A stretch of 64,000 nucleotides of DNA from Mycolicibacillus trivialis. Lineage in GTDB: Bacteria; Actinomycetota; Actinomycetes; Mycobacteriales; Mycobacteriaceae. Shown here piece after piece: positions 1 through 10,880 of the stretch (position 1 is its first letter; every line of letters starts with the position of its first letter). The stretch spans positions 1 to 64,000 of the forward strand of contig NZ_LQPZ01000041.1 of the NCBI RefSeq assembly GCF_002102395.1, read 5' to 3'. The notes beneath the pieces were generated by a model, which worked only from the letters and a program-made list of their open reading frames with translations, ran no database searches and was not told where the DNA came from. A program made the position numbers and the translations under genes.

Positions 1-128
1 TACCCCATGCCTCCAGCCCGGAACAGTCACGAAAGCCATACCTCAACACATCAGCGAGGACAGTCCACGGATCGAGGCTAAGCTCGGCGGCGGCGGCGAT
101 CGCGGCCGCTGCTCGGAGGTGTCTTCCG

Positions 129-1064
129 GTGTCCGTGTCCACCGATGTCTTTTCGGCCGTGTGGTCGGGATTGCCGCCCCCGATGCGCGACCCGGTGCTC
201 TTCGCGATCCCGTTCTTCCTGCTGCTGCTCATCCTGGAGTGGGCCGCGGCGCGCAAGCTCGAACACCTCGACAGTGGCCGGCCGGCGCCCGGCGGCTACC
301 AGCACCGCGACGCCTGGGCCAGCATCTCGATGGGCCCGGTGTCGGTCGCGACCACCGCGGCCTGGAAATCCCTGGCGCTGGTGGGCTATGCGGCGTTGTA
401 CGCCTATGTGGCGCCATGGCAGCTGCCCGCGACCGCCTGGTACACCTGGGTGATCGCGCTGGCCGGTGTGGACCTGCTGTACTACCTGTATCACCGGATG
501 GCCCACCGGGTTCGGCTCGTCTGGGCCACCCACCAGGCCCACCACTCCAGCCGCTACTTCAACTTCGCCACCGCGCTGCGCCAGAAGTGGAACAACAGCG
601 GCGAGATCCTGATGTGGATTCCGTTGCCGCTGTTGGGGGTTCCGCCGTGGATGGTGTTCGCGAGCTTCTCGGTCAGCCTGATCTACCAGTTCTGGGTGCA
701 CACCGAGCGCATCGACCGACTGCCCCGTCCCATCGAATTCCTGTTCAACACCCCGTCGCACCATCGGGTGCACCACGGCATGGACGCCCCGTATCTGGAC
801 AAGAACTACGGCGGCATCCTGATCATCTGGGACCGGCTGCTGGGGACCTTCCAGCCCGAGACGTTCCGGCCGCACTACGGGCTGACCACCCAGGTCGACA
901 CGTTCAACATCTGGACGCTGCAGACCCACGAATACGCCGCGATCGCCCGCGATGTCGCCGCGGCGACCCGCTGGCGTGACCGGCTGGGTTATCTGCTCGG
1001 GCCGCCGGGGTGGTCACCGCTGCCGGAACGGCGCGACGCCGCTATGCTCCCGGGTGAATGCTGA
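129..1064 (+). CDS. erg3: Sterol desaturase / fatty acid hydroxylase family membrane protein (Rv1814, Erg3-like)
   Basis: The 311-residue product belongs to the fatty acid hydroxylase superfamily of di-iron membrane oxygenases. Hydrophobic segments lie near residues 18-38, 77-100 and 105-125. The histidine clusters expected for the di-iron site are visible: YHRMAH near residue 120, HQAHHSS near 135 and HRVHHGMD near 215. The GTG start at 129 precedes the first membrane segment; a second in-frame GTG lies two codons later. Family members hydroxylate or desaturate sterol or lipid chains in the membrane. M. tuberculosis annotates the syntenic gene as a C-5 sterol desaturase, but the true substrate cannot be read from the sequence. 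It starts the conserved Rv1814-Rv1817 neighbourhood. Confidence 0.85.
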   Translation: MSVSTDVFSAVWSGLPPPMRDPVLFAIPFFLLLLILEWAAARKLEHLDSGRPAPGGYQHRDAWASISMGPVSVATTAAWKSLALVGYAALYAYVAPWQLPATAWYTWVIALAGVDLLYYLYHRMAHRVRLVWATHQAHHSSRYFNFATALRQKWNNSGEILMWIPLPLLGVPPWMVFASFSVSLIYQFWVHTERIDRLPRPIEFLFNTPSHHRVHHGMDAPYLDKNYGGILIIWDRLLGTFQPETFRPHYGLTTQVDTFNIWTLQTHEYAAIARDVAAATRWRDRLGYLLGPPGWSPLPERRDAAMLPGEC

Positions 1065-1115
1065 CCGGGCATCTGGCACGCGGCCCGGGCCCACCGAACA
1101 AGGAGAAGGACCCGC

Positions 1116-1685
1116 ATGGCCGACACCCTCAACGCCGGCGAGAAGCTGACCTCGCGCGAATCGCTGATCTCGAAGAACGGCGCCTACCAGCTGACCCTGC
1201 AGGACGACGGCAACCTGGTGCTCACCGAGAACGGGAAACCGGTGTGGGCCAGCGGAACCAACGGCAAGGACGTCGTCCGCGCCGAGGTGCAGAAGGACGG
1301 CAACTTCGTGCTCTACACCCCCAAGGAGCCGGTGTGGCACACCGACACCAAGGGCAAGAAGGACGTCAAGCTGGTCCTGCAGGACGACCGCAACCTGGTC
1401 CTCTACGCCGCCGATGGTCCGGTGTGGTCGTCGAAGACCGCCACCAGCGCGGCCCCGGCCGCGCCCGAGGCGAAGCCGGCGGCCGCCGAGAAGCCCGCTG
1501 AGCAGCCCGCCGCGCCGCCCGCGCCGCCGGTGCCGCGCACCCACACCGTCGTCTCCGGGGACACCCTGTGGGCGATCGCGGAGAAGTTCTACGGCGACGG
1601 CAACAAGTACCAGCAGATCGCCGACGCCAACGGCATCGCCAACCCCGACCTGATCCACCCGGGCCAGGAGCTGACGATCCCGTAA
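1116..1685 (+). CDS. Bulb-type (mannose-binding) lectin domain protein with C-terminal LysM
   Basis: The 189-residue protein has three B-lectin repeats spaced exactly 30 residues apart, followed by an Ala/Pro-rich linker (about 108-138) and one LysM domain (about 141-188, HTVVSGDTLWAIAEKFYGDG...). The mannose site QxDxNxVxY is complete at residues 59-67 and 89-97. At 29-37 the final Tyr is Thr. No signal peptide is visible, so export is unexplained. AAGGAGAAGGA lies just upstream of the ATG at 1116. M. smegmatis has a lectin-LysM protein (MSL) of this architecture, and M. tuberculosis lacks it at this place. It probably bridges peptidoglycan (LysM) and mannosylated glycans (inference). Confidence 0.88.
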   Translation: MADTLNAGEKLTSRESLISKNGAYQLTLQDDGNLVLTENGKPVWASGTNGKDVVRAEVQKDGNFVLYTPKEPVWHTDTKGKKDVKLVLQDDRNLVLYAADGPVWSSKTATSAAPAAPEAKPAAAEKPAEQPAAPPAPPVPRTHTVVSGDTLWAIAEKFYGDGNKYQQIADANGIANPDLIHPGQELTIP

Positions 1686-1706
1686 CCGCGACCCCGACGG
1701 TCTTTC

Positions 1707-1741
1707 ACGGCGGCCCGGATTTCGGTCCGGGCCGCCGTTTT
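1707..1741 (+). terminator. Rho-independent terminator after the lectin-LysM gene
   Basis: A perfect 13-bp stem (1707-1719 with 1726-1738, ACGGCGGCCCGGA and its complement) with a 6-nt TTTCGG loop is followed by a short T run at 1738-1741. It starts 21 nt after the stop codon, so the lectin gene is probably transcribed alone. Confidence 0.8.
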
Positions 1742-1828
1742 CGGTAACGGTTCGCCGGTCCGCGACGGTAATCTCAGCAACGATCATTTCCGGCCGGCGC
1801 TGGCGCCGGCCCGACGAGCGGAGTCGCG

Positions 1829-2488
1829 GTGCGCCGGGGGACATGGGCGGAAGTCATGGTCACGATGGTGGCGGTCGGGATCCTCTGTGCTCCTGCACCG
1901 GCGGCGCGGGCCGACCCGGTGCTGGTCTATCCGGGCATGGCGATCCATCAGGACAACAACCTGTGCACGCTCGGCTACGTCGACACGGTGGCGCGGGTCG
2001 CCTTCACCGCGGGGCACTGCCGCGGCAGCGGGCCGGTCACCGACGCGGCCGGGCGCCCGCTGGGCACCCTGGCGGTGTTCCGGGACAACACCCCCGACGG
2101 GGCGACGGTGAACACCGACGAGGTGATCGCCGACTACGAGGTGATCGCGCTGGCTCCCGACGTGGCGGTCAACGACATCCTGCCCGGCGGGCGGGTGCTG
2201 CGCGCCGAGCCCACCCCGCCGCTGGAGGCCGGCAACCCGGTCTGCCACTTCGGGGTCATCACCGGGGAGAGCTGCGGGGAGGTCGAGCGGGTCAACAACG
2301 GCTGGTTCACCATGACCAACGGCGTCGTCAGCGGCCGCGGGGACTCCGGCGGGCCGGTGTATGTGATCGGCCCCGACGGGGTGGCGCGCATGGTGGGGCT
2401 GTTCAACAGCACCTGGGGCGACTTCCCGGCGGCGGTGTCCTGGCAGGCCGCCAACGAGCAGGTCCGGCAGGACGCCGCACCGGCCTGA
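1829..2488 (+). CDS. Secreted trypsin/chymotrypsin-like serine protease (Rv1815-like)
   Basis: The 219-residue precursor has an N-terminal signal peptide of about 28 residues ending ARA-DP. The mature part is a small S1-family fold. The histidine motif is FTAGHCRG (near residue 60) and the serine motif is [10 protein letters not shown] (near residue 170); the catalytic Asp is not certain by eye. Four cysteines (in NNLCTLG, GHC, PVCHFG and ESCGEV) suit two disulfides in an exported protein. The GTG start at 1829 leaves a plausible signal peptide. The gene is syntenic with Rv1815 of M. tuberculosis. The substrate is unknown. Confidence 0.82.
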   Translation: MRRGTWAEVMVTMVAVGILCAPAPAARADPVLVYPGMAIHQDNNLCTLGYVDTVARVAFTAGHCRGSGPVTDAAGRPLGTLAVFRDNTPDGATVNTDEVIADYEVIALAPDVAVNDILPGGRVLRAEPTPPLEAGNPVCHFGVITGESCGEVERVNNGWFTMTNGVVSGRGDSGGPVYVIGPDGVARMVGLFNSTWGDFPAAVSWQAANEQVRQDAAPA

Positions 2489-2586
2489 CCGGTCCGGGCG
2501 CGACACGGCTGGGTTATCCTGCCCACCGACGGATGCACCTGACCAGACACCTGTCCGGCTAGCCGTCCAGATCACCAGGAGCAGCA

Positions 2587-4044
2587 GTGAGCACCGAGAT
2601 CCCCACCCCCGTGCGCGCGGCCGACGTGACCTCCTACTCCGACGAGGTCGACGTCGTCGTGATCGGCTTCGGCATCGGCGGCGGCTGCGCGGCGGTCTCC
2701 GCGGCCGCGGCGGGCGCCCGGGTGCTGGTGCTGGAGCGCGCCGCGGCGGCCGGCGGCACCACCTCGATGGCCGGCGGCCACTTCTACCTCGGCGGCGGCA
2801 CCGCGGTGCAGCAGGCCACCGGCCACCCCGACTCCGCCGAGGAGATGTACAAGTATCTGACCGCGGTCTCCCGCGATCCCGACCCGGTCAAGATCCGCGC
2901 CTACTGCGACGGCAGCGTCGAACACTTCGACTGGCTGGAGTCGCTCGGTTTCCGGTTCGAGCGCAGCTACTACCCGGAGAAGGCGGTGATCCAGCCCGGC
3001 ACCGAGGGACTGATGTACACCGGCAACGAGAAGGTGTGGCCGTTCCTCAACGAGGCGGTGCCAGCACCGCGCGGTCACAAGGTGCCCGCCCCCGGCGACA
3101 CCGAGGGCGCCAAGATGGTCATCGACCTGCTGCTCGAACGCGCCGCGGAGCTCGGGGTGCAGATCCGCTACGAGACCGGCGCCACCACCTTGGTCACCGA
3201 CGACGACGGGGCGGTGACCGGGGTGGGCTGGAAACACTTCGGCCAGACCGGCACCATCCGGGCCCGCTCGGTGATCATCGCCGCAGGCGGCTTCGTGATG
3301 AACCCGCAGATGGTGGCCGCCCACACCCCCAAACTCGCCGAGAAACCGTTCGTGCTCGGCAACACCTACGACGACGGGCTGGGCATCCGGATGGGCGTCT
3401 CGGCGGGCGGCGCCACCGAGCACATGGACCAGGTGTTCATCACCGCACCGGCGTATCCGCCGGCGATCCTGCTCACCGGGGTGATCGTCAACAAGCTCGG
3501 CCGGCGCTTCGTCGCCGAGGACTCCTACCACTCGCGCACCTCCGGGTTCGTGATGGACCAGCCCGACAGCGCGGCGTTCCTCATCGTCGACGAGGCACAC
3601 CTGCGCAAACCGCAGGTGCCACTGGTGCCACTGATCGACGGCTGGGAGACGATCCCGGAAATGGAAGCGGCCCTGGGGATCCCGACCGGCAACCTGGTGG
3701 AGACCATGGACCGCTACAACTCCTTCGCCGCCCGCGGCGAGGACCCCGACTTCCACAAGCAGCCCGAGTTCCTGGCCGCGCAGGACACCGGGCCGTGGGG
3801 CGCCTTCGACCTGTCGCTGGGCAAGGCCATGTACGCCGGGTTCACCCTGGGCGGGCTGTCCACCACCGTCGACGCCGAGGTGCGCCGCGCCGACGGCAGC
3901 GTGGTGCCCGGGCTGTACGCGGTGGGGGCGTGCGCGGCCAACATCGCCCAGGACGGCAAGGGGTACGCGTCGGGCACCCAACTGGGGGAGGGCTCGTTCT
4001 TCGGCCGCCGGGCCGGGGCGCACGCCGCGGGCCGGGCCCGGTGA
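2587..4044 (+). CDS. FAD-dependent oxidoreductase of the fumarate reductase / 3-ketosteroid dehydrogenase fold (Rv1817-like)
   Basis: The 485-residue flavoprotein opens its Rossmann fold with VVVIGFGIGGG (about residues 20-30), with the acidic end of beta-2 at VLVLE. A Gly-rich GGTTSMAGGHFYLGGG segment follows. The C-terminal GLYAVGACAANIAQDGKGYASG region closes the FAD site, as in the FAD_binding_2 family. The GTG at 2587 is preceded by AGGAG at 6-nt spacing. Relatives reduce fumarate or desaturate 3-ketosteroids. The substrate here is unknown, and the name steroid dehydrogenase would be over-reading. The downstream crotonase gene follows within 14 nt, suggesting co-transcription. Confidence 0.85.
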   Translation: MSTEIPTPVRAADVTSYSDEVDVVVIGFGIGGGCAAVSAAAAGARVLVLERAAAAGGTTSMAGGHFYLGGGTAVQQATGHPDSAEEMYKYLTAVSRDPDPVKIRAYCDGSVEHFDWLESLGFRFERSYYPEKAVIQPGTEGLMYTGNEKVWPFLNEAVPAPRGHKVPAPGDTEGAKMVIDLLLERAAELGVQIRYETGATTLVTDDDGAVTGVGWKHFGQTGTIRARSVIIAAGGFVMNPQMVAAHTPKLAEKPFVLGNTYDDGLGIRMGVSAGGATEHMDQVFITAPAYPPAILLTGVIVNKLGRRFVAEDSYHSRTSGFVMDQPDSAAFLIVDEAHLRKPQVPLVPLIDGWETIPEMEAALGIPTGNLVETMDRYNSFAARGEDPDFHKQPEFLAAQDTGPWGAFDLSLGKAMYAGFTLGGLSTTVDAEVRRADGSVVPGLYAVGACAANIAQDGKGYASGTQLGEGSFFGRRAGAHAAGRAR

Positions 4045-4057
4045 GAAGATGGCCGGC

Positions 4058-4858
4058 ATGACCGATCGAGTCGTGCTGGACGTGCGGGAGGGTGTCGCGC
4101 ACGTGACCCTCAACCGCGCCGAGAAGTACAACGGGCTGGACCTGCCGATGCTGACCGCGCTGGTGGGCACCGCGAAGAAGGTGGCCGCCGACCGCTCGGT
4201 GCGGGTGGTGATCCTCACCGGGGCGGGCAACGCGTTCTGCGCCGGGCTGGACTTCGCCTCGGTCGGCGCGTCGCCGACCAAATTCCTGCTGTCCGGCCTC
4301 AAGGTGCCGGGCCAGACCACCAACCTGTTCCAGCGGGCCTGCTGGTCCTGGCGCCAGCTGCCGGTGCCGGTGATCGCGGTGCTGCACGGCCACTGCTTCG
4401 GCGGCGGGCTGCAGCTCGCACTCGCCGCCGACTTCCGGTTCGCCACCCCCGACTGCGAACTGTCGGTGATGGAGGGCAAGTGGGGGCTGGTGCCGGACAT
4501 GACCGGCACCGTCACGCTGCGCGAGCTGGTCGGAATGGACGTCGCCAAACGGCTGACGATGACCGCGGAGATCATCGACGGGCGTACCGCCGGTGAGTAC
4601 GGGTTGGTCAGCGGGGTCTCGACCGATCCCGGCGCCGACGCCGACGCCCTTGCCGCCCAGCTGCTCACCCGATCCCCGGACGCGCTGGCGCTGACCAAAC
4701 GACTGCTGCACGACACCTGGACCAAGTCGCCGCGCCGGGCGTTCTGGACCGAGACCGTGACCCAGCTGCGGCTGCTGCGCGGGGCCAACCACCGGATCGC
4801 CCGGGCCGCCAACTTCGCCAAGGAAGCGCCCCGCTTCGTCGACCGGCGGGTGCGCTGA
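4058..4858 (+). CDS. Crotonase / enoyl-CoA hydratase-isomerase family protein
   Basis: The 266-residue protein has a crotonase fold. N-terminal VTLNRAEKYNGLD is followed by the first oxyanion-hole motif FCAGLDFASVG (about residue 65) and the second, GHCFGGGLQLALAADFRFA (about 110-130). The ATG at 4058 is favoured because GAGAAG (4043-4048) sits 9 nt upstream; an in-frame ATG at 4049 directly abuts that motif. The two glutamates of true hydratases are not both evident: the region after the second motif reads SVMEGKWGLVPD. The reaction on the acyl-CoA (hydration, isomerisation or other) is therefore open. It likely shares a transcript with the preceding flavoprotein and converges on bacA. Confidence 0.85.
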   Translation: MTDRVVLDVREGVAHVTLNRAEKYNGLDLPMLTALVGTAKKVAADRSVRVVILTGAGNAFCAGLDFASVGASPTKFLLSGLKVPGQTTNLFQRACWSWRQLPVPVIAVLHGHCFGGGLQLALAADFRFATPDCELSVMEGKWGLVPDMTGTVTLRELVGMDVAKRLTMTAEIIDGRTAGEYGLVSGVSTDPGADADALAAQLLTRSPDALALTKRLLHDTWTKSPRRAFWTETVTQLRLLRGANHRIARAANFAKEAPRFVDRRVR

Positions 4859-4864
4859 GCGCCG

Positions 4865-6778
4865 CTACACCCGCGCGGCCGGTTCCTCGACGTCGCCGAG
4901 GCGCCACGCGCCGCCGCCGAGCAGTTTCAATTGCCGGTCGTGGTGCTGCTCGACGGTGCCGCGGTGGCTGACGCTGACCACGACCGTCTCCGGCAGCCGG
5001 GTGCGCAGCAGCCGGTACAGCGTGTACTCCAGGCCCTCGTCCAGTGCGGAGCTGGCCTCGTCGAGGAACACCGCCTTGGGCCGGGCCAGCAGCACCCGCG
5101 CGAACGCCACCCGCTGCTGCTCGCCGGGGGAGAGCACCTTGGCCCAATCGGCGCTCTCGTCGAGCCGGCCCACCAGGTGCGGCAGCGCCACCGCGTCCAG
5201 CACGGCCGCCAGTTCGTCGTCGCCGACGTCGGCCGCCGGGCGCGGGTAGGCCACCACCGTGCGCAGGTCGCCCAGCGGCACGTAGGGCAGCTGGGACAAG
5301 AACATCGTCTCGTCCTCGCCGTCGGGGCGGTGGAAGGTGCCCGACGCGTACGGCCACAGCTGGGCCAGGCTGCGCAGCAGCGTGGTCTTGCCGCTGCCCG
5401 ACGCGCCGGTGATCACCAGCGCCCCGCCGCCGGGCACCCGCAGGTCCAACCGTTCGACCAGCGGCTCGCCGGCCGGGTTGCGCACCTCGACACCGTCGAG
5501 GGTGATCGAGCCGTCGGTGCTGGGCGCGGTGGCGATCTCCGGCAGCGCGCGGGCCCGCTCGTCGGCGTCGATCAGCCCGTTGAGCCGGATGATGGCCGCC
5601 CGGTAGCCGGCGAAGTCGTCGTAGGCGTTGCGGAAGAACGACAGCGAGTCGTGGATGTTGCCGAACGCGGTGGCGGTCTGGCCGACGTCGCCGAGCATGA
5701 TCTGCCCGTCGAACAGCCGGGGCGCCTGGATCACCCACGGCAGCGGCACGATGGCCTGACTCATCGACACGTTCCAGCCGAACCAGCCGACGGTGCGGTT
5801 CACATACCGCAGGTAGTTGTCGATGATCGGGGTGAAGTAGGAGCGCAGCTGCGTGCGTTCGGCGCGCTCGCCGCGGTAGAAGCCGACCGCCTCGGCGGCG
5901 TCGCGCACCCGCACCAGCGCGTAGCGGAACGCGGCGTTGGTCAACTCGTTGCGGAAGCTGAGCCGGATCAGCGGCCGACCGATCCAGAACGCGACCAGCG
6001 AGGCGATGAGCACGTAGACGAACACCACCCAGAACATCGCCCGCGGCACCCCGACCGGGCCGACCGTGAGCGTGCCGGACAGGTTCCACAGGATCGCGGC
6101 GAACGAGATCACCGACACGATCGACTGCACCGCGCCCAGCAGCAGGGTGTTGCCGGTGCCCTTGGCGGGCTGGTTGGGCATCGCGCCCATGCCCGCGGTG
6201 AACACGTCGATGTCCTGCTGGATGCGCTGGTCGGGGTTGTCGATGCCGGCGTCGATGAACCGGCTGCGGTAGTAGGCCCGCCCGTCGAGCCAGTTGCCGG
6301 TGAGCCGGTCGGTCAGCCACACCCGCCAGGCGACGATGAACCGCTGGGTCAGGTACACGTCGAGCATGAACCGGGCGATGTGCAGCACCGCCATCACACT
6401 GAACACCGTGATCGACAGCCAGAACCCGTCGATGCCGGACTGCCGGACCGCGTCGTCGTGGGCGCCGCCTGCGGCGAACGCGGTCTGCAGCGAGGAGTAC
6501 AGGTCCTTGCCCTGGTAGCTGAAGAGCACGTTGAGCCGCACCGCCAGGATCACCGACAACAACAGCACCCCGAAGTGGGCCCACACCGCGACGCTGCCCG
6601 GCCCGCTGAAGTAGTCGCCGGTGATCCGCCAGAACTGCCGCCCCCACCCGGTGAAGGTCCGCAGCACCATCAGCACCAGCAGCAGACACAGCGCGGTGAC
6701 GGCCCAGGCCATCGCGACCCAGGTCAGCGAATCGGGCAGGGCGTGACCCCAGTCGATCGACGGCTCGAACGGTTCCAC
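4865..6778 (-). CDS. bacA: BacA/SbmA-type ABC transporter (Rv1819c), importer of hydrophilic compounds
   Basis: The 637-residue half-transporter fuses an SbmA/BacA-like membrane domain (about residues 15-400, several hydrophobic helices) to an ABC ATPase. Walker [10 protein letters not shown] is near residue 460, the signature LSPGEQQR near 549 and Walker B VFLDEAS near 570, followed by the switch His in SVSHRG. The M. tuberculosis counterpart is a homodimer with a large aqueous cavity that imports cobalamin, bleomycin and antimicrobial peptides. The GTG start at 6778 has GAGGAG 8 nt upstream. It is divergent from ilvG and converges, 6 nt apart, on the crotonase gene. Confidence 0.93.
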   Translation of the reverse strand: MEPFEPSIDWGHALPDSLTWVAMAWAVTALCLLLVLMVLRTFTGWGRQFWRITGDYFSGPGSVAVWAHFGVLLLSVILAVRLNVLFSYQGKDLYSSLQTAFAAGGAHDDAVRQSGIDGFWLSITVFSVMAVLHIARFMLDVYLTQRFIVAWRVWLTDRLTGNWLDGRAYYRSRFIDAGIDNPDQRIQQDIDVFTAGMGAMPNQPAKGTGNTLLLGAVQSIVSVISFAAILWNLSGTLTVGPVGVPRAMFWVVFVYVLIASLVAFWIGRPLIRLSFRNELTNAAFRYALVRVRDAAEAVGFYRGERAERTQLRSYFTPIIDNYLRYVNRTVGWFGWNVSMSQAIVPLPWVIQAPRLFDGQIMLGDVGQTATAFGNIHDSLSFFRNAYDDFAGYRAAIIRLNGLIDADERARALPEIATAPSTDGSITLDGVEVRNPAGEPLVERLDLRVPGGGALVITGASGSGKTTLLRSLAQLWPYASGTFHRPDGEDETMFLSQLPYVPLGDLRTVVAYPRPAADVGDDELAAVLDAVALPHLVGRLDESADWAKVLSPGEQQRVAFARVLLARPKAVFLDEASSALDEGLEYTLYRLLRTRLPETVVVSVSHRGTVEQHHDRQLKLLGGGAWRLGDVEEPAARV

Positions 6779-6877
6779 CGGGGCATCTCCTCACGGCCGG
6801 GCGCAAACGGGGTGACCTCGAGAAGCTACTCCGCCGAGCTGCCCCGCGGCTGCACGGCGGCTGACTACGCTGCCGGA

Positions 6878-8497
6878 ATGGACACCCTGCACGCCGGCCG
6901 GCTGGCCGCCCGGCGGCTGCGCGCCGCCGGCCTCGACACCGTGTTCACCCTCTCCGGCGGCCACCTGTTCTCGTTCTACGACGGCTGCCGCGCCGAGGAC
7001 ATCCGGCTGATCGACACCCGCCACGAGCAGACCGCCGCGTTCGCCGCCGAGGGCTGGGCGAAGGTCACCCGTGATCCCGGGGTGGCGGCGCTGACCGCGG
7101 GTCCGGGCATCACCAACGGGATGAGCGCGATCGCCGCGGCCGCCCAGAACGGCTCCCCGCTGCTGGTGCTCGGCGGACGCGCGCCGGCCGGGCGCTGGGG
7201 GATGGGCTCGCTGCAGGAGATCGACCACGTCCCGTTCGTGGCGCCGCTGGCCCGCTTCGCCGCCACCGCCGAGTCGAGCGCCGCGGTCCCCGGGCTCATC
7301 GACACCGCGCTGCGCGCGACGCTGGGGCCGCCGTCGGGGGTGGGCTTCGTCGACATCCCGCTCGATCACGCGTTCGGGGAGGCCGCCGATCCGGGCGGGC
7401 CGGGCGCGCTCAGCGCCCCGCCGGACCCCACTCCGGCCGACGGTGCCGCCCTGCAGCGCGCGGTGGAGCTGCTGGCCGGGGCGCGCCGCCCGGTGATCAT
7501 GGCCGGCACCAACGTGTGGTGGGGACGCGCGGAGGCCGCGCTGCGGGAGCTCGCCGAGCGGCGCGGCATCCCGGTGCTGGCCAACGGCATGGCCCGCGGC
7601 GTGCTGCCAGCCGACCATGAGTTGGCGTTCTCCAGGGCCCGGTCCCGAGCCCTGGCGGAGGCCGACGTGGCGCTGGTGGTCGGGGTGCCGATGGATTTCC
7701 GGCTGGGGTTCGGGGCGGTGTTCGGCGCCGACACTGCGCTGATCGTCGCCGACCGGGTCGAGCCGGAGCGGCCGTCGCCGCGCGCCGTCGCGGCGGGACT
7801 GTACGGCGATCTGGCGGCGACGCTGACCGCCCTCGCCGACGGTGCCCCGGCTCCGCGCGACTGGACGGCAACGCTGCGCGAAACCGAAACCGCGGCACGG
7901 GAATCAGAGCGCGACGAGTTCACCGACGAGCGGGCGCCGCTGCACCCGATGCGGGTCTACGCTGAGCTGGCCCCGCTGCTGGACCGCGACGCGATCGTGG
8001 TGATCGACGGCGGCGACTTCGGCTCCTACGCAGGCCGGCTGATCGACAGCCATGTGCCGGGCGCCTGGCTGGACAGCGGCCCGTTCGGCTGCCTGGGCTC
8101 GGGGCCCGGCTATGCGCTGGCCGCGAAACTGGCCCGCCCGCACCGGCAGGTGGTGCTGCTGCAGGGCGACGGCGCGTTCGGTTTCTCCGGCATGGAGTGG
8201 GACACCCTGGTGCGCCACGGGGTGCAGGTTGTCTCGGTGATCGGCAACAACGGCATCTGGGGGCTGGAGAAGCACCCGATGGAGGCGATCTACGGCTACT
8301 CGGTGGTCGCCGAGTTGGCCCCGGGCACCCGCTACGACACCGTGGTCGAGGCGCTGGGCGGCCACGGCGAACTGGTGCGTCGCCCCGCCGAGTTGCGGCC
8401 CGCGCTGCGCCGGGCCTTCGACAGCGGTCGGCCGGCGGTGGTCAACGTGCTCACCGACCCGGCGGTGGCCTATCCGCGCCGGTCCAACCTGGGCTGA
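6878..8497 (+). CDS. ilvG: Acetolactate synthase-like TPP enzyme (Rv1820, IlvG)
   Basis: The 539-residue TPP-dependent enzyme has the PYR-domain catalytic Glu in [11 protein letters not shown] (about residue 52), a central Rossmann domain, and a C-terminal TPP motif beginning [12 protein letters not shown] and ending VIGNNG (about 430-460). The family makes acetolactate or acetohydroxybutyrate for branched-chain amino acids, but single-subunit homologues such as mycobacterial IlvG have an uncertain role. The open frame continues far upstream antisense to bacA. The real start is ATG 6878, where the MDTLHAG N-terminus of the family begins. No regulatory small-subunit gene is adjacent. Confidence 0.9.
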   Translation: MDTLHAGRLAARRLRAAGLDTVFTLSGGHLFSFYDGCRAEDIRLIDTRHEQTAAFAAEGWAKVTRDPGVAALTAGPGITNGMSAIAAAAQNGSPLLVLGGRAPAGRWGMGSLQEIDHVPFVAPLARFAATAESSAAVPGLIDTALRATLGPPSGVGFVDIPLDHAFGEAADPGGPGALSAPPDPTPADGAALQRAVELLAGARRPVIMAGTNVWWGRAEAALRELAERRGIPVLANGMARGVLPADHELAFSRARSRALAEADVALVVGVPMDFRLGFGAVFGADTALIVADRVEPERPSPRAVAAGLYGDLAATLTALADGAPAPRDWTATLRETETAARESERDEFTDERAPLHPMRVYAELAPLLDRDAIVVIDGGDFGSYAGRLIDSHVPGAWLDSGPFGCLGSGPGYALAAKLARPHRQVVLLQGDGAFGFSGMEWDTLVRHGVQVVSVIGNNGIWGLEKHPMEAIYGYSVVAELAPGTRYDTVVEALGGHGELVRRPAELRPALRRAFDSGRPAVVNVLTDPAVAYPRRSNLG

Positions 8498-8547
8498 GCA
8501 GCGCGTCTGGGCGCACCTGCGGCCGGCGCGCCGCGTACGGTAAGCGG

Positions 8548-10869
8548 GTGGCCAAAACCAGTACCAAGACCGGCCGGTTGAGCGGCAAGTTCTGGAAGCT
8601 TCTCGGCGCGACCACCGAGAAGGACCAGTCCCATTCGCTGAACCAGGTGCGTGCCTCCGGCGACTTCGACGACAAGGCCGCCGGCCTCGACGACGCGAAG
8701 CTCGCCAAGGCCGCCGGGCTGCTCAACCTGAAGGATCTCGCCGACTCCGACGACATCCCGCAGTTCCTGGCGATCGCGCGGGAGGCCGCCGAACGCGCCA
8801 CCGGACTGCGCCCGTTCGACGTGCAGCTGCTCGGGGCGCTGCGGATGCTCGCCGGCGACGTCGTCGAGATGGCCACCGGTGAGGGTAAGACGCTGTCCGG
8901 TGCGATCGCCGCCGCCGGGTACGCGCTGGCCGGGCGGCGGGTGCACATCATCACGATCAACGACTACCTGGCCCGCCGCGACGCCGAATGGATGGGCCCG
9001 CTGGTGGAGGCGATGGGATTGACCGTCGGCTGGGTGGACGCCGAGTCCACCGCCGAGCAGCGCCGGGAGGCCTATCGCCGCGACATCACCTACGCCTCGA
9101 TCAACGAGGTCGGCTTCGATCTGCTGCGCGACCAGCTGGTGACCGACATCGACGACCTGGTCTCACCCAAACCCGACGTCGCGCTGATCGACGAGGCCGA
9201 CTCGGTGCTGGTCGACGAGGCGCTGGTGCCGCTGGTGCTGGCCGGAACCACCCACAAGGAGACCCCCCGCGCGGAGATCATCCGCTGGGTCGGCCAGCTC
9301 ACCCCCGGGGTCGACTTCGCCGCCGACACCGACCACCGCAACGTGCACCTCACCGACACCGGTGCCCGCAAACTGGAGGCCCGGCTCGGCGGCATCGACC
9401 TGTACTCCGAGGAGCACGTGGGCACCACGCTCACCGAGGTCAACGTCGCCCTGCACGCCCATGTGCTGCTGCAGCGCGACGTGCACTACATCGTCCGGGA
9501 CGGCAAGGTGCAGCTGATCAACTCCTCACGCGGCCGGATCGCGCAGTTGCAGCGCTGGCCGGACGGCCTGCAGGCCGCGGTGGAGGCCAAGGAGGGGATC
9601 GAGACCACCGAGACCGGTGAGGTCCTCGACACCATCACGGTGCAGGCGCTGGTCAACCGGTACCCGACCGTGTGCGGCATGACCGGCACCGCGCTGGCCG
9701 CCGGGGAGCAGCTGCGCCAGTTCTACTCGCTGGGGGTCTCACCGATCCCGCCGAACACCCCGACCGTCCGCGAGGACGAGCCGGACCGGGTGTACATCAC
9801 CGCGGCGGCCAAACACGACGCGATCCTCGAACACATCAAGGAGGTGCACGCCACCGGCCAGCCGGTGCTGATCGGCACCCACGACGTCGCCGAATCGGAA
9901 GACCTGCACGAGCGGCTGGTCAAGGCCGGGGTACCGGCGGTGGTGCTCAACGCCAAGAACGACGCCGAGGAGGCGGCGATCATCGCCGAGGCCGGCAAGC
10001 TGGGCCGGGTGACGGTGTCCACACAGATGGCCGGGCGCGGCACCGACATCCGCCTCGGCGGCTCCGATGAGGCTGACCACGACGAGGTCGCCGAGCTCGG
10101 CGGGCTGCACGTGGTGGGCACCGGGCGGCACCGCACCGAGCGGCTGGACAACCAGTTGCGCGGCCGGGCCGGCCGCCAGGGCGACCCCGGCTCGTCGGTG
10201 TTCTTCGCCTCCTGGGAGGACGACGTGGTCACCGACCACCTGGAACCGGCGAAGCTGCCGATGGAGACCGACGAGGACGGCCGCATCGTCGGCAGGAAGG
10301 CCGCGGCGATGCTCGACCACGCCCAGCGGGTGGCCGAGGGCCGGCTGCTCGACGTGCACGCCAACACCTGGCGCTACAACCAGCTCACCGCCCAGCAGCG
10401 GGCGATCATCGTCGCGCGGCGCAACACGCTGCTGTCCACCGACACCGCCCGCACCGAGCTGGCCGAGCTGGCCCCGGAGCGGTACGAGGAACTCTCCGAA
10501 CGCCTCTCCGAGGAACAGCTCACCCGGATCTGCCGGCTGATCATGCTCTACCACCTGGACCGCGGCTGGGCCGACCACCTGGCCTACCTGGCCGACATCC
10601 GGGAGAGCATCCACCTGCGGGCCCTGGGCAGGCAGAACCCGCTCGACGAGTTCCACCGGATGGCCGTCGACGCGTTCACCTCGCTGGCCGCCGATGCGAT
10701 CGAGGCCGCCCAGCAGACCTTCGAGACGTCCTCGGCGATCGAGGAGGAGCCCGGCATCGACCTGTCGAAGCTGGCCCGGCCCACCTCGACGTGGACCTAC
10801 ATGGTGCACGACAACCCGCTGGCCGACGACACGCTCGCCGCGCTGAGCCTGCCCGGGGTGTTCCGCTAG
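8548..10869 (+). CDS. secA2: Accessory Sec system translocase ATPase SecA2
   Basis: The 773-residue DEAD-type motor has Walker A GEGKT at residues 111-115 and DEAD at 215-218. The second nucleotide fold includes [14 protein letters not shown], and [13 protein letters not shown] is the arginine-finger region. It lacks the zinc-binding, SecB-interacting tail of SecA1 and ends shortly after the scaffold helix, as in mycobacterial SecA2. In mycobacteria SecA2 works with SecYEG to export a protein subset including SodA and PknG-linked substrates. The GTG at 8548 is the only sensible start after ilvG. pgsA2 follows 11 nt downstream. Confidence 0.95.
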   Translation: MAKTSTKTGRLSGKFWKLLGATTEKDQSHSLNQVRASGDFDDKAAGLDDAKLAKAAGLLNLKDLADSDDIPQFLAIAREAAERATGLRPFDVQLLGALRMLAGDVVEMATGEGKTLSGAIAAAGYALAGRRVHIITINDYLARRDAEWMGPLVEAMGLTVGWVDAESTAEQRREAYRRDITYASINEVGFDLLRDQLVTDIDDLVSPKPDVALIDEADSVLVDEALVPLVLAGTTHKETPRAEIIRWVGQLTPGVDFAADTDHRNVHLTDTGARKLEARLGGIDLYSEEHVGTTLTEVNVALHAHVLLQRDVHYIVRDGKVQLINSSRGRIAQLQRWPDGLQAAVEAKEGIETTETGEVLDTITVQALVNRYPTVCGMTGTALAAGEQLRQFYSLGVSPIPPNTPTVREDEPDRVYITAAAKHDAILEHIKEVHATGQPVLIGTHDVAESEDLHERLVKAGVPAVVLNAKNDAEEAAIIAEAGKLGRVTVSTQMAGRGTDIRLGGSDEADHDEVAELGGLHVVGTGRHRTERLDNQLRGRAGRQGDPGSSVFFASWEDDVVTDHLEPAKLPMETDEDGRIVGRKAAAMLDHAQRVAEGRLLDVHANTWRYNQLTAQQRAIIVARRNTLLSTDTARTELAELAPERYEELSERLSEEQLTRICRLIMLYHLDRGWADHLAYLADIRESIHLRALGRQNPLDEFHRMAVDAFTSLAADAIEAAQQTFETSSAIEEEPGIDLSKLARPTSTWTYMVHDNPLADDTLAALSLPGVFR

Positions 10870-10880
10870 GGTCGCGGGCT

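Noticed and set aside
1..128. Partial gene at the left edge
   Set aside because: No frame with a recognisable protein end reaches the edge; it reads as an intergenic region before the sterol desaturase-like gene.
2572..4821. 749-codon minus-strand frame across the flavoprotein and crotonase genes
   Set aside because: Both genes beneath it are strong family matches; the antisense translation is low-complexity and a typical GC-driven shadow.
4931..6877. Long in-frame extension upstream of ilvG
   Set aside because: It lies antisense to bacA and is compositionally abnormal; the IlvG family N-terminus begins at 6878.
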